A stretch of 64,000 bases of DNA from Delftia acidovorans (GTDB lineage Bacteria; Pseudomonadota; Gammaproteobacteria; Burkholderiales; Burkholderiaceae_C). Of this stretch, positions 9,164 through 18,444 are shown in pieces (the first letter of the stretch is position 1; every line of letters begins with the position of its first letter). The stretch is taken from the NCBI GenBank assembly GCA_031286585.1, contig JAITUC010000006.1, positions 62,001-126,000 on the forward strand, in the 5' to 3' direction. A program made the translations under genes and the position numbers. The notes beneath the pieces are model-generated. The model made no database searches and had not been told where the DNA came from. It saw nothing but the letters and a program-made list of their open reading frames with translations.

Positions 9164-9873
9164 CCACCGCGCAACTGCTGGAAATCTCCGAACTGTCCGT
9201 CTCCTACGGCGGTATCCGCGCCGTCAAGGGCATCTCGCTGGGTGTGGGCGATGGCGAAATCGTCAGCCTCATCGGCAGCAATGGCGCGGGCAAGACCACC
9301 ACGCTGCGCGCCATCTCGGGCCTGATGGGCTGCGACGCGGGCAGCATCCGCTTCGCCGGCAGCGATATCGGTGCGATGACGCCCGATGCGCGCGTGCGCG
9401 CCGGCATCGCCCACGTGCCCGAGGGGCGCCATGTGTTCCCCGCTCTGACCATCGAGGAAAATGTGCAGCTCGGCGCCTATGTGCGGCGCGACCGGGCTGC
9501 CATCGCCGCTGACCTGGATCGCATGTACGAGCTGTTTCCCCGGCTGCGCGAGAGGCGACGGCAACTGGCGGGAACCCTGTCGGGCGGCGAGCAGCAGATG
9601 CTGGCCATTGCGCGCGCCATGATGTCGCGGCCCAGGCTGCTGATCCTGGACGAGCCCACCATGGGCCTGTCGCCCAAGATGATCGAGCTGGTGCTGGACA
9701 CCATCGCCACCATCCGCGCGGACCGCACGCCCATCCTGCTCGTGGAGCAGAACACGGTGGAGGCCATACAGATGGCCGATCAGGTCTACGCCCTGCGCGT
9801 GGGCGAGATCGTGCTGCGCGACACCGGTGCCAACATGAGCGAAGCCACGCTCAAGGACCTGTACCTAGGCTGA
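9160..9873 (+). CDS. livF: LivF-type ABC transporter ATP-binding protein
   Basis: 237 residues. The start ATG overlaps the stop of livG (ATGA), indicating translational coupling. Motifs: Walker A GSNGAGKTT, the LivF-type HVPEGRHVFPALTIEENV, signature LSGGEQQMLAIARAM, and Walker B LLILDEPTMGLSP. With LivG it would form the heterodimeric ATPase of the transporter, pairing with the fused permease. The porin gene follows after 151 bp without a recognisable terminator. Confidence 0.93.
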   Translation: MTTAQLLEISELSVSYGGIRAVKGISLGVGDGEIVSLIGSNGAGKTTTLRAISGLMGCDAGSIRFAGSDIGAMTPDARVRAGIAHVPEGRHVFPALTIEENVQLGAYVRRDRAAIAADLDRMYELFPRLRERRRQLAGTLSGGEQQMLAIARAMMSRPRLLILDEPTMGLSPKMIELVLDTIATIRADRTPILLVEQNTVEAIQMADQVYALRVGEIVLRDTGANMSEATLKDLYLG

Positions 9874-10024
9874 TTTTTCGGCCCGGCATCCCCCATTCCC
9901 TCACCCGCTGAACCGGCGACGACGGCATCGCCTGGCGGAGCTTTGCCCGCACGGATGCCGGCTCGCTACCCCCGGACCCATGGGCGCGATGGCATGGGTT
10001 CTTTGTCCACGAAAGGAGATAGCC

Positions 10025-11212
10025 ATGAAAAAGACAGCCATGAAGAAGTTGAACTGGTATTCGATCGTTGCCCGCGTCGGCTTGCCGGCGCTTGCTGCGG
10101 CGCCCTGGGCCGCGCAGGCGCAGTCCAGTGTGAAGATCTACGGCGCCATCGACCAGGGCATCGACCATGTCAGCAACAGCGGCGGCAGTTCGTTGACGCG
10201 CCTGCGCGACGGCACCTACGACGGCATGTTCGGCAGCCGCTGGGGCCTGGAGGGCGAAGACGCACTGGGCGGCGGCCTCAAGACCGTGTTCAAGCTGGAG
10301 GCGGGCTTCAGTGCCGAGAACGGCCAGTCGCGCCAGGGCGGGCGGATGTTCGGGCGCCAGGCCTATGTGGGAATGTCGGACGCGCAATGGGGCACGCTGA
10401 CCCTGGGGCGGCAGTACGACTCGGTGGTGGACTATCTGCAGCCGGTCACGGCCATCGGCCAGTTCGGGGGCCCCTTCATGCGCGGTGGCGACATAGACAA
10501 CGTGGCCAACACTTTCCGCGTGGACAATGCCATCAAGTACGCCAGCGCCCCCATCGGCGGGCTGAAGTTCGGCGCCATGGCCTCGTTCGCGGAAGGCGCG
10601 CAGACAGGCTCGGCCAGCCCAAGCGGCCGAGGCATGTGGGGCGCAGGCGCCCGCTATGCCGAGGGCGGCCTCCAGCTGGCCGCAGCCTACTTCCATGCCA
10701 AGTCGCCTGCGCTGCTGTTCACCGATGGCAACATGGGACCCAATACCACAGGCGCGGCCATCGGCGCCGCCGGACCCTTCAGCTATGTGGGGCAGCCGCG
10801 CACGCAGAAGGTCTTCGGGCTGGGGGGCAGCTATGCGTTCGGCCGGGCCGGCGTGGGCGCGAACTTCTCCTCCAGCCGCTTTGATGGTGCCAACGGCACC
10901 AACAGCACGGTGCGCTTCAACAACTACGAGCTGTGGGCCAAGTACAGCCCCACGCCCAGCACGCTGCTGGGTGCGGCGTATGTCTTCACCGATGGCAAGG
11001 TCGGCTACAGCGGCGAGACGCCCAAATACCACCAGCTCGGCCTGATGGCCAGCTATTCGCTGTCCAAGCGCACCACGCTGTATTCGGCCCTGGCCTACCA
11101 GCGCGCTGCGGGCTCGGCCACGCGGGCGGATATCTTCGAGTTCGCGGTCGGCAGTGCGTCCACCACCAACAAGCAGTCGCTTTTGCGGCTGGGCCTGGTG
11201 CATCTGTTCTGA
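10025..11212 (+). CDS. Gram-negative general porin, Burkholderiales trimeric type
   Basis: 395 residues with a signal peptide ending at AQA-QSS and the classic opening SSVKIYGAIDQGIDHVSNSG. FGSRWGLEGEDALGGGLKTVFKLEAGFS, the loop-3 segment LTLGRQYDSVVDYL and the terminal LLRLGLVHLF with its last Phe are the usual porin landmarks, giving a 16-strand outer-membrane barrel. The start has AGGAGA 10 bp upstream; an in-frame ATG at 9980 lacks a signal peptide fit. Placed after the ABC transporter, it may provide the outer-membrane route for the same substrate, though such porins are often unspecific. Confidence 0.92.
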   Translation: MKKTAMKKLNWYSIVARVGLPALAAAPWAAQAQSSVKIYGAIDQGIDHVSNSGGSSLTRLRDGTYDGMFGSRWGLEGEDALGGGLKTVFKLEAGFSAENGQSRQGGRMFGRQAYVGMSDAQWGTLTLGRQYDSVVDYLQPVTAIGQFGGPFMRGGDIDNVANTFRVDNAIKYASAPIGGLKFGAMASFAEGAQTGSASPSGRGMWGAGARYAEGGLQLAAAYFHAKSPALLFTDGNMGPNTTGAAIGAAGPFSYVGQPRTQKVFGLGGSYAFGRAGVGANFSSSRFDGANGTNSTVRFNNYELWAKYSPTPSTLLGAAYVFTDGKVGYSGETPKYHQLGLMASYSLSKRTTLYSALAYQRAAGSATRADIFEFAVGSASTTNKQSLLRLGLVHLF

Positions 11213-11240
11213 GGTGCCGGGCGCTCAATCCGGCGCCAGC

Positions 11241-11324
11241 CTTCGCTGCGGGTCGGGCGCGGGCCGCAGCTGGCTGCTCAGCAGCCATCCCAAGCCCGTG
11301 TTGACACCGCTGATGGCCGGAGGA
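11241..11324 (+). pseudogene. Relic of a LysR regulator C-terminus
   Basis: Between the porin stop and dadX, the + strand encodes RSWLLSSHPKPVLTPLMAGG (11,265-11,324). It aligns without gaps to RNWLLISHPKAHWSPLMSAL, the end of the LysR protein at the window start, and the DNA is also clearly similar (GGCTGCTCAGCAGCCATCCC against GGCTGCTCATCAGTCACCCC). There is no start codon, no upstream LysR sequence and no matching stop. It is best read as a leftover of a second LysR gene or of a duplication that bracketed the catabolic cluster. Confidence 0.6.
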
Positions 11325-11338
11325 GCGACGGGCCCGCT

Positions 11339-12475
11339 TCAGAGGGCCATGTCGGCCGTGCCCAATGCGGGCGTGGAACTGGCGTCACCATCGTCTTTCA
11401 CATAGCGCAGCGGCACGCGCTTGACGTTGCACAGCAGCTCGTAGGCGATGGTGCCGGCGGCGCGGGCCACCAGGTTCACATCGACACGCGGCCCCCACAG
11501 TTCCACGGCGCTGCCGATGCCGGCCAAGGGCAGGTCGGTGAGGTCCACCGTGAGCATGTCCATGGAGACGCGGCCGATCAACTGCGCGGCTTGCCCGTCC
11601 ACGGCCACCGGCGTGCCGTCCGGCGCCGTGCGCGGATAGCCGTCGGCGTAGCCCATGGCCACCAGACCGACACGCGTGGGCCGCCGCGCCACATGGCGGG
11701 CTCCGTAGCCCAGCGGCTCGCCGGGCTGCAGCGTGCGCACGGCAAAGACCTGGCTGTGCAGGCCCATCACGGGGCGCAGCCCGGCAGAGAATGCGGGCAG
11801 GGGATTCGCTCCGTACAGTGCGATGCCCACGCGGCCCCAGTCGCGCCGCGCATCGGGCCAGGCCAGCAGGCCGGCTGAATTGCACAGGCTGCGGTCGCCG
11901 GGCAGGCTGGCCGTGGCTTGGTCGAAGCGCTGAATCTGCCGCGCCGTCATCGGCTGGCCGGGTTCGTCGGCGCGCGCGAAATGCGTCATCAGCGTGATCT
12001 CGCCCACGGCGGTGCAGGCACGCAGCCGTCCATGGGCAGATGCCGCCTGCTGCGGCGCAAAGCCCGCGCGCGCCATGCCCGAATCGATCTTGAGCCAGGC
12101 GTGCAGACCGTGCAGGCTGCGCAGGCCGCGCGCATGGGATGCCTGCTCCATCATGCGCAACTGGGATTCCTGGTGCACGGCAAACCACAGGCCGTGCGCC
12201 TGGGCGGCCAGCAGCTCGTCTGTGTCGAACAGTCCTTCCAGCACCAGGATCGGTGCCTGGATGCCGGCCGCTCGCAGCGGAAGTGCCTCTTCAAGGAAGG
12301 CGACGGCATAGCCGTCGGCCAGTCCATCCAGGGCCTGGGCGCAGCGCACGGCGCCATGTCCGTAGGCATTGGCCTTGAGCACTGCCAGACTGCGGCCGCC
12401 ATGCAGGCGTCGGGCCAGCCGGTAGTTGCTGCGCAGGGCCTCCAGGTCGATTTGAGCGAAGCTGGGGCGGGCCAT
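11339..12475 (-). CDS. dadX: Alanine racemase (catabolic, DadX type)
   Basis: 378 residues, PLP-dependent. The Schiff-base lysine is Lys34 in AVLKANAYGHG. The partner catalytic tyrosine lies in PLGYGARHVARR, and GRVSMDMLTVDLTDLP is the usual C-terminal beta-domain motif. It interconverts L- and D-alanine in the cytoplasm. It begins 3 bp after dadA, an arrangement known from catabolic dad operons, in which D-alanine from the racemase is oxidised by DadA to pyruvate. The divergent Lrp gene supports the catabolic rather than the wall-synthesis form. Confidence 0.93.
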   Translation of the reverse strand: MARPSFAQIDLEALRSNYRLARRLHGGRSLAVLKANAYGHGAVRCAQALDGLADGYAVAFLEEALPLRAAGIQAPILVLEGLFDTDELLAAQAHGLWFAVHQESQLRMMEQASHARGLRSLHGLHAWLKIDSGMARAGFAPQQAASAHGRLRACTAVGEITLMTHFARADEPGQPMTARQIQRFDQATASLPGDRSLCNSAGLLAWPDARRDWGRVGIALYGANPLPAFSAGLRPVMGLHSQVFAVRTLQPGEPLGYGARHVARRPTRVGLVAMGYADGYPRTAPDGTPVAVDGQAAQLIGRVSMDMLTVDLTDLPLAGIGSAVELWGPRVDVNLVARAAGTIAYELLCNVKRVPLRYVKDDGDASSTPALGTADMAL

Positions 12476-12478
12476 GGT

Positions 12479-13786
12479 TCAGGCAGAAAGTGGGGTAACG
12501 GGGTCACGCTCCGGTTTCGTGGCGCGATGTTCGTAGCGGTCCAGGGCTAGGCCGTCCGTGCTGATCTCGGGGCTGCGGCCGGTGATCAGGTCGGCGATCA
12601 GGCGGCCCGAGCCGCAGGCCATGGTCCAGCCCAGCGTGCCGTGGCCGGTGTTCAGGAACAGGTTGGCATAGCGCGTGGCGCCAATGATGGGCGTGCCGTC
12701 CGGCGTCATGGGCCGCAGCCCGGTCCAGAAGCTGGCGCGTGCCACATCGCCGCCCGGGAACAGGTCGTTGACCACCAGCTCCAGCGTGGCGCGCCGGCGC
12801 GGGTCCAGGCGCAGGTCGAAGCCGCCCAGCTCGGCCATGCCGCCCACGCGGATGCGGTCGTCAAAGCGGGTGACGGCAATCTTGTACGTCTCGTCCAGCA
12901 CGGTGGACTGCGGCGCCAGCGCCGGGTTGCCCAGCGGCACGGTGAGCGAATAGCCCTTGACGGGATAGACGGGCAGGTCCAGCCCCAGGGGCTCCAGCGC
13001 CTGGCGCGAGTAGCTGCCGAAGGCCATCACATAGCGGTCGGCGGTCAGCAGTTCGCCATTCACGCGCACGCCGGCAATGCGGCCGCCTTCGACCACCAGG
13101 CCATCCACGTTCTGGTTGAAGCGGAACTCCACGCCCAGGCCGGTGGCGACGCGGGCCAGCTCGTTGGTGAAGCGGTGGCAGTCGCCGGTCTCGTCCTTGG
13201 GCAGGCGCAGGCCACCCGTCAGCCGGTCGCGCGCCTGGGCCAGGGCGGGCTCCACCTGGGCCAGCTGGTCGCGGTCCAGCAGTTCGTAGGGCACGGCGCA
13301 TTCGCGCAGCACGGCCACATCGCGCTCCACGGCGTCCAGCTGGGCCTGCGTGCGGAACAGTTGCAAGGTGCCGCCGGTACGCTGTTCGTAGGCAATGCCG
13401 GTGTCGGCACGCAGCTGCTGCAGGCAGCTGCGGCTGTACTCGGCCACGCGCATCATGCGTTCCTTGTTGACGGCGTAGCGCTCGGCGGAGCAGTTGCGCA
13501 GCATCTGCGCCATCCAGCGCAGCTGGAACAGGCTGCCGTCCAAGCGCACGGCCAGCGGCGCATGCTCCTGCATCATCCACTTCATGGCCTTGAGCGGAAT
13601 GCCGGGCGCCGCCCAGGGCGTGGAGTAGCCGGGCGAGACCTGGCCCGCGTTGGCGAAGCTGGTTTCGGACGCGGGCGCATCCTGCCGGTCCAGCACCGTG
13701 ACCTCGGCACCGGCGCGCGCCAGGTAGTAGGCACTGGTCACGCCGATGACACCGCCGCCAAGAACAAGGACTTTCATACGATTCAC
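12479..13786 (-). CDS. dadA: D-amino acid dehydrogenase small subunit
   Basis: 435 residues, FAD-dependent, membrane-associated oxidation of D-alanine and other D-amino acids to 2-oxo acids. The N-terminus [20 protein letters not shown] is the dinucleotide-binding motif that defines DadA, followed by [22 protein letters not shown]. The C-terminal [18 protein letters not shown] is the second FAD contact. It is first in a two-gene operon with dadX and faces the Lrp-type regulator across a 105-bp spacer containing an inverted repeat. Confidence 0.95.
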   Translation of the reverse strand: MNRMKVLVLGGGVIGVTSAYYLARAGAEVTVLDRQDAPASETSFANAGQVSPGYSTPWAAPGIPLKAMKWMMQEHAPLAVRLDGSLFQLRWMAQMLRNCSAERYAVNKERMMRVAEYSRSCLQQLRADTGIAYEQRTGGTLQLFRTQAQLDAVERDVAVLRECAVPYELLDRDQLAQVEPALAQARDRLTGGLRLPKDETGDCHRFTNELARVATGLGVEFRFNQNVDGLVVEGGRIAGVRVNGELLTADRYVMAFGSYSRQALEPLGLDLPVYPVKGYSLTVPLGNPALAPQSTVLDETYKIAVTRFDDRIRVGGMAELGGFDLRLDPRRRATLELVVNDLFPGGDVARASFWTGLRPMTPDGTPIIGATRYANLFLNTGHGTLGWTMACGSGRLIADLITGRSPEISTDGLALDRYEHRATKPERDPVTPLSA

Positions 13787-13829
13787 CGCCAGGTCAACAA
13801 GATGAAATCAAAGTCTATGGATGAATGGG

Positions 13830-13865
13830 CAGTGGAAACCACTGAAATGTTGCTACTCTCCAGTG
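13830..13865. promoter_or_regulatory. Inverted repeat in the dadA-lrp spacer, probable Lrp operator
   Basis: CAGTGG-AAA-CCACTG (13,830-13,844) is a perfect inverted repeat, and a further half-site CCAGTG follows at 13,860-13,865. The arms lie 44-58 bp before the dadA start and 48-62 bp before the lrp start, suited to control of both divergent genes. Lrp-type activators of dad operons bind in such spacers; that this repeat is the site is inference. Confidence 0.5.
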
Positions 13866-13891
13866 ATTGTTCAGCCCCAGGAATCGCTGCC

Positions 13892-14377
13892 ATGGCCGCC
13901 AAAAGTGAAAACCGCGTGCTCGACCGCACCGACCGCAAGATCCTCGACATCCTGCAGCGCGACGGCCGCATCTCCATGACCGAGCTGGCCGAGCAGGTCA
14001 GCCTCTCGGCCACGCCCTGCTCGGAGCGCGTGCGCCGCCTGGAGCGCGATGGCGTGATCACGGGCTACCACGCCCACCTCTCGCCCGAGGCGCTGGGCAA
14101 GACGCTGCTGGTGTTCGTGGAGATCAAGCTCTCGTCCAAGTCGGGCGAGGTCTTCGACAAGGTGCGCCAGGAACTGCTGCACGTGCCCGACGTGCTGGAG
14201 TGCTTCCTGGTCTCAGGCAGTTTCGACTACCTGGTCAAGGCCCGCCTGGGCGGCATGCGCGAGTACCGCCGCCTGCTGGGCGACATCCTCAAGAAGCTCC
14301 CCGTGCCCGCCGAGTCGCACAGCTACGTGGTGATGGAGGAGGTCAAGGAGACGCTGGCGCTGCCGGTGGATCGGTGA
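13892..14377 (+). CDS. Lrp/AsnC-family transcriptional regulator of the dad genes
   Basis: 161 residues: helix-turn-helix at about 10-60 (LDRTDRKILDILQRDGRISM, then SATPCSERVRRLERDG), then the RAM ligand domain with VFVEIKL and FLVSGSFDYLVKARLGGM. Length matches Lrp (about 164) with the ATG at 13,892; an ATG at 13,802 would add a 30-residue tail that would contain the inverted repeat, so it is rejected. It is divergent from dadAX, the standard place for an alanine-responsive activator of D-alanine catabolism. Confidence 0.9.
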   Translation: MAAKSENRVLDRTDRKILDILQRDGRISMTELAEQVSLSATPCSERVRRLERDGVITGYHAHLSPEALGKTLLVFVEIKLSSKSGEVFDKVRQELLHVPDVLECFLVSGSFDYLVKARLGGMREYRRLLGDILKKLPVPAESHSYVVMEEVKETLALPVDR

Positions 14378-14393
14378 GGGGGACTGATGCCCC

Positions 14394-14708
14394 TCAAAGA
14401 CCGAAATCTGTGCGCAGGCGATTGATCTGGTGCATGCGTTCATGCAAGACGGTCACTATGCCTATGTCTCCATTGGAGAGCCGTCGCCAGTAGATGAAGT
14501 GCTTTTCGTGACGCAGAAAGAAACCGTCTACACCGAACTCCGCAGGTATGGGGCGGGATGGGATGCTGCCTGCTTCGATCCTGGCGAAGGCGTCAAACAA
14601 TCCATTGATATAGCGATCTGCCTGCTTGACCCCCCAGCGGGCCTGCGTATGGCGGTAGATCTCGTCGAGTCGCCACGCCGCAGCCTCTTGTATGCGGACA
14701 GCCGCCAT
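14394..14708 (-). CDS. parE: ParE-family toxin of a type II toxin-antitoxin system
   Basis: 104 residues from the ATG at 14,708, 4 bp after the antitoxin stop; an in-frame ATG at 14,738 would overlap the antitoxin gene. The RelE/ParE pattern is visible: AAWRLDEIYRHTQARWGVKQ at the N-terminus, then FDAFARIEAGSIPSRPI and the closing FFLRHEKHFIYWRR...DIGIVTVLHERMH, with the basic and aromatic residues usual for ParE. ParE toxins block DNA gyrase; that activity is family knowledge, not shown here. Confidence 0.85.
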   Translation of the reverse strand: MAAVRIQEAAAWRLDEIYRHTQARWGVKQADRYINGLFDAFARIEAGSIPSRPIPAEFGVDGFFLRHEKHFIYWRRLSNGDIGIVTVLHERMHQINRLRTDFGL

Positions 14709-14712
14709 GCGC

Positions 14713-14976
14713 TCAGGACCGATTGCGTGCGATGACATCAGCCGCCGTCAAGGTCTGATAGGAAGACTCCGGCGCATTGAATGCATGCACCAATTCAGCC
14801 TTGAGACGTTCCAGTCGCTCCTGCTCCACTCGCTCCATGTCGCGGCGGATCAGATCGCGAACGTATTCGCTGGCGTTCTCGTAGGCACTGTCTTCGCCAA
14901 CGCTGGCGGCCAAGAAGTCGCCCAATGTCTCCGTCAGATTGACTGTTACGGTGGTCATGGAAGCGGTGCGTGGCAT
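14713..14976 (-). CDS. parD: ParD-family antitoxin
   Basis: 87 residues from 14,976, or 81 from a second ATG at 14,958 (MTTVTVNLTETLGDFL), which matches the usual ParD start better; neither has a strong ribosome site. The ribbon-helix-helix DNA-binding segment is TVTVNLTETLGDFLAASV, then YENASEYVRDLIRRDMERV, with a charged C-terminal helix (EQERLERLKAELVHAFN) that would wrap the toxin. It precedes parE by 4 bp and probably represses its own promoter. Confidence 0.85.
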   Translation of the reverse strand: MPRTASMTTVTVNLTETLGDFLAASVGEDSAYENASEYVRDLIRRDMERVEQERLERLKAELVHAFNAPESSYQTLTAADVIARNRS

Positions 14977-15097
14977 GGGCGTACTTTCAAACGGTTTCGG
15001 ATGGCTGCGAACTCTCAATGTAGTCAAAAAGCAATTCGCTGACAAAACACTGGCCTGCCAGCAGCCCCATGCAGCAGTCTTGGTCTCGATACGTTGT

Positions 15098-15697
15098 CTA
15101 GCTACCCCTGTCACCCCGCGCCGCAGCGCCTCCAACGCCCATCCTCTGCCGCGTATCGTCATCCAGCAGGCTGCGCACCTCCGCGAACAGCGGGTCGGCG
15201 CCTGTGTACTTCTTGCCATAGCCCAGATTGAACGCGTAATCAAAATCCGGCGGATTGATCCCCTGGTTGTGCTGCAGGATGGTCTCCAGCTTGTCCAGGG
15301 CCTTGACGGCGCGGGCCTCGGGGGTGGCGGCGTCTTCGTACTCCTGCCACAGGGCCATGATGGCGTCGCGGTGCCCGGGCTGCAGCGAGCGGGTCAGGTG
15401 CAGCAGGTCGGCCTTTTCCTGCGCGCTCTTGTCGGGGTGCTGGTTCTTTTCCACAGCGGGGATGTCGCCGTGGATGGCCTCGCCCAGGTCGTGGATCACG
15501 CACAGCTTGAGCAGCTTGAGCATGTCCAGCTGTGCGAACTGGTCCTCGAAGGCGATGGCCATCAGGCACAGGCGCCAGCTGTGCTCTGCCGTGCTTTCGG
15601 TGCGGCCGGTGGAGGTGTGGGCGCTGCGCAGCACGCTCTTGAGCTTTTCCGCCTCGCGCAGGAAGTCCAGGCGGCCCTTGATGTTGTTGATATCCAT
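15098..15697 (-). CDS. HD-domain phosphohydrolase (YfbR-like 5'-deoxynucleotidase family)
   Basis: 199 residues. The metal-binding HD residues are visible: His39 in TAEHSWRLCLMA, His69-Asp70 in CVIHDLGEAIHGDIP, and a late Asp in VKALDKLETILQHN. This order (H...HD...D) and the EAIHGDIPA segment place it with the YfbR/HDDC2 group, which removes phosphate from deoxynucleoside monophosphates. It is alone between the toxin-antitoxin pair and the phosphodiesterase gene. The C-terminal tail is Gly/Ala-rich and probably disordered. Confidence 0.8.
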   Translation of the reverse strand: MDINNIKGRLDFLREAEKLKSVLRSAHTSTGRTESTAEHSWRLCLMAIAFEDQFAQLDMLKLLKLCVIHDLGEAIHGDIPAVEKNQHPDKSAQEKADLLHLTRSLQPGHRDAIMALWQEYEDAATPEARAVKALDKLETILQHNQGINPPDFDYAFNLGYGKKYTGADPLFAEVRSLLDDDTRQRMGVGGAAARGDRGS

Positions 15698-15743
15698 GGC
15701 GGATATTCTCGTCGGGTTTCACCTGGGCCGAGCGGGTCCGGGC

Positions 15744-16590
15744 TCAGTCGATCAGGTGCCCCTGCGCATCCCAGAACGGGTGCGGGCCGTCAAACTGGCC
15801 GCTGGCCACGGCATGGCTGACCAACCGGCCGCCGGGCGGCAGGGCGTGCAGCATGAAGCCGGGCGGCTCCAGCGTCCAGGCCGATGCGGCGTCGGGCGCC
15901 AGGTCCAGGCAGACCTGGTGGGCGGGCGCGGGCGAGGTCATGGCCACCGTGCCGCCAAAGGCGACCTGGATGCTGCGGTGCAGGTGGCCGCAGATGACGC
16001 GCTGCACGTTGGGGTGGCGGCGCACCAGGTCTTCCAGCGCCTGTGCACCCTGCAGCAGGCCGATCTTGTCCATGTGGCCTATCAGGGTCTCGAAGGGCGG
16101 GTGGTGCATGGCGATGACCACGGGGCGGCCTTCGCTGGCGGTGAGCTGCAGTTCCAGCCACTGCAGGCGTTCCTCGCACAGCGCGCCCTCGCTGTGGCCG
16201 GGCACCACGGTGTCCAGCGCGATCAGCCGCAGGCCGCCAATGTCCACTGCGTACTGGATGAAGCCTTCGCTGCGCAGCCAAGCGTGCTCGGGAAAGGCGG
16301 CGCGCAGCCCGTCGCGGTCATCGTGGTTGCCGGGCAGCAGGTAGATGGGAAGCTCGCCCAGCGGCGCCAGCAGGCTGCGCAGGTGGGCGTATTCGGCGGG
16401 CCGGCCGAAGTCGGTCAGGTCGCCGGTGATCACCAGGGCATGCGGCCGCTGGGGCAGGGCGAGCACGCTTTGCACGCTGCTTTCCAGGTACCGGGCGGTG
16501 TCGATGCGGCGGTAGGTCAGGCGACCGGGTTCGCGGATATGCAGGTCGGTGAGCTGGGCCAGGAAGGTGGTCATGGAGGGGCGCAGGGTT

Positions 16591-16604
<14 letters not shown>
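15744..16604 (-). CDS. Calcineurin-like phosphodiesterase, GpdQ/CpdA family
   Basis: 286 residues with the full binuclear metallophosphoesterase set: AQLTDLHIREPG (Asp20, His22), VITGDLTDFGRP, YLLPGNHDDRDGL, IAMHHPPFETLIGHMDKIGL, VICGHLHRS. The pairs GDLTDFGRPAEY/LPGNHDD and MHHPP...MDKI follow glycerophosphodiesterase GpdQ more closely than cAMP phosphodiesterase CpdA. It overlaps the ABC ATPase gene by 14 bp and is last in the transporter operon, so it probably cleaves an imported phosphodiester in the cytoplasm. An in-frame ATG at 16,574 gives 276 residues and is also possible. Substrate unknown. Confidence 0.8.
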
Positions 16605-17641
<1,037 letters not shown>

Positions 17642-17652
<11 letters not shown>

Positions 17653-18442
17653 AATGCTTCTCGATGAAATGCCCCAGCGCCTGCAGCAGCCACATCACGG
17701 GCAGGATGACGATGAGAAAGATGAGGGTGTAGGCCGATCCCACCTCGATGCGCATGGACGCATAGCTGTCGGCCAGGCCCACGGGCAGGGTGCGCGTCAG
17801 CGGCGTGTGCAGCATCCAGGTGAGGTTGAACTCGCCCATGGACAGGGTGAACACCATCAGGCTGGCGGCCACGATGGCGGGCAGCACGGCGGGCACCAGC
17901 ACGCCCAGGAAGCGCTGCGCGAACGAGGCGCCCAGGCTGCGCGCTGCCTCCTCCAGCGCCACCAGTTCCTGGCGGCGCAGTGCCGAGCCCACCATGCGCA
18001 CCATGAAGGGCAGGGTGAACACCACATGGCCCACCAGGATGAAGGCAAAGCTCTGGCGAAAGGCGGCCACGCTGCCGTAGGCCAGCAACAGGGCCAAGGC
18101 GCTGGCCAGGCCCGGAATGGCCACGGGCAGGGTCAGCAGCTCCTCGAAATGCCGGGCCCAGCGCGAGCGGCTGCGCGCCAGCGCATAGGCGCAGGGCACG
18201 CCCAGCAGCAAGGTGGCGGCCACGCAGGCGCAGGCCAGCAGCAGCGACATCAGCACGGTGTTGCCGTAGCCGGCCCAGACCTCGGCCAGCCAGCGCGTGG
18301 TCAGCCCGCTGGCCAGGCCCTGGCTGTAGTTCTGCACCAGCCCGGCCAGCACGGACAGCAGCATGGGCGCCAGCATGAACAGGGTGACGGTGGCGGTCAC
18401 CAGCCACATCAGCGGCGGCATTTTTTGCGCAGTTCTCTGCAT
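17642..18442 (-). CDS. ABC transporter permease, second subunit (PotC/PhnV-like)
   Basis: 266 residues with about six membrane helices and the EAA loop EEAARSLGASFAQRFLGVLVP that docks on the ATPase. The start ATG at 18,442 lies 2 bp after the stop of the first permease gene. FTLSMGEFNLTWML resembles permeases of the phosphonate and iron-type importers. It works with the other permease and the ATPase as the inner-membrane channel. Confidence 0.88.
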
Positions 18443-18444
18443 GG

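Noticed and set aside
12641-13891. Extension of the Lrp frame back to 12,641 on the + strand
   Set aside because: It mirrors dadA; Lrp proteins are about 160 residues, matching the ATG at 13,892.
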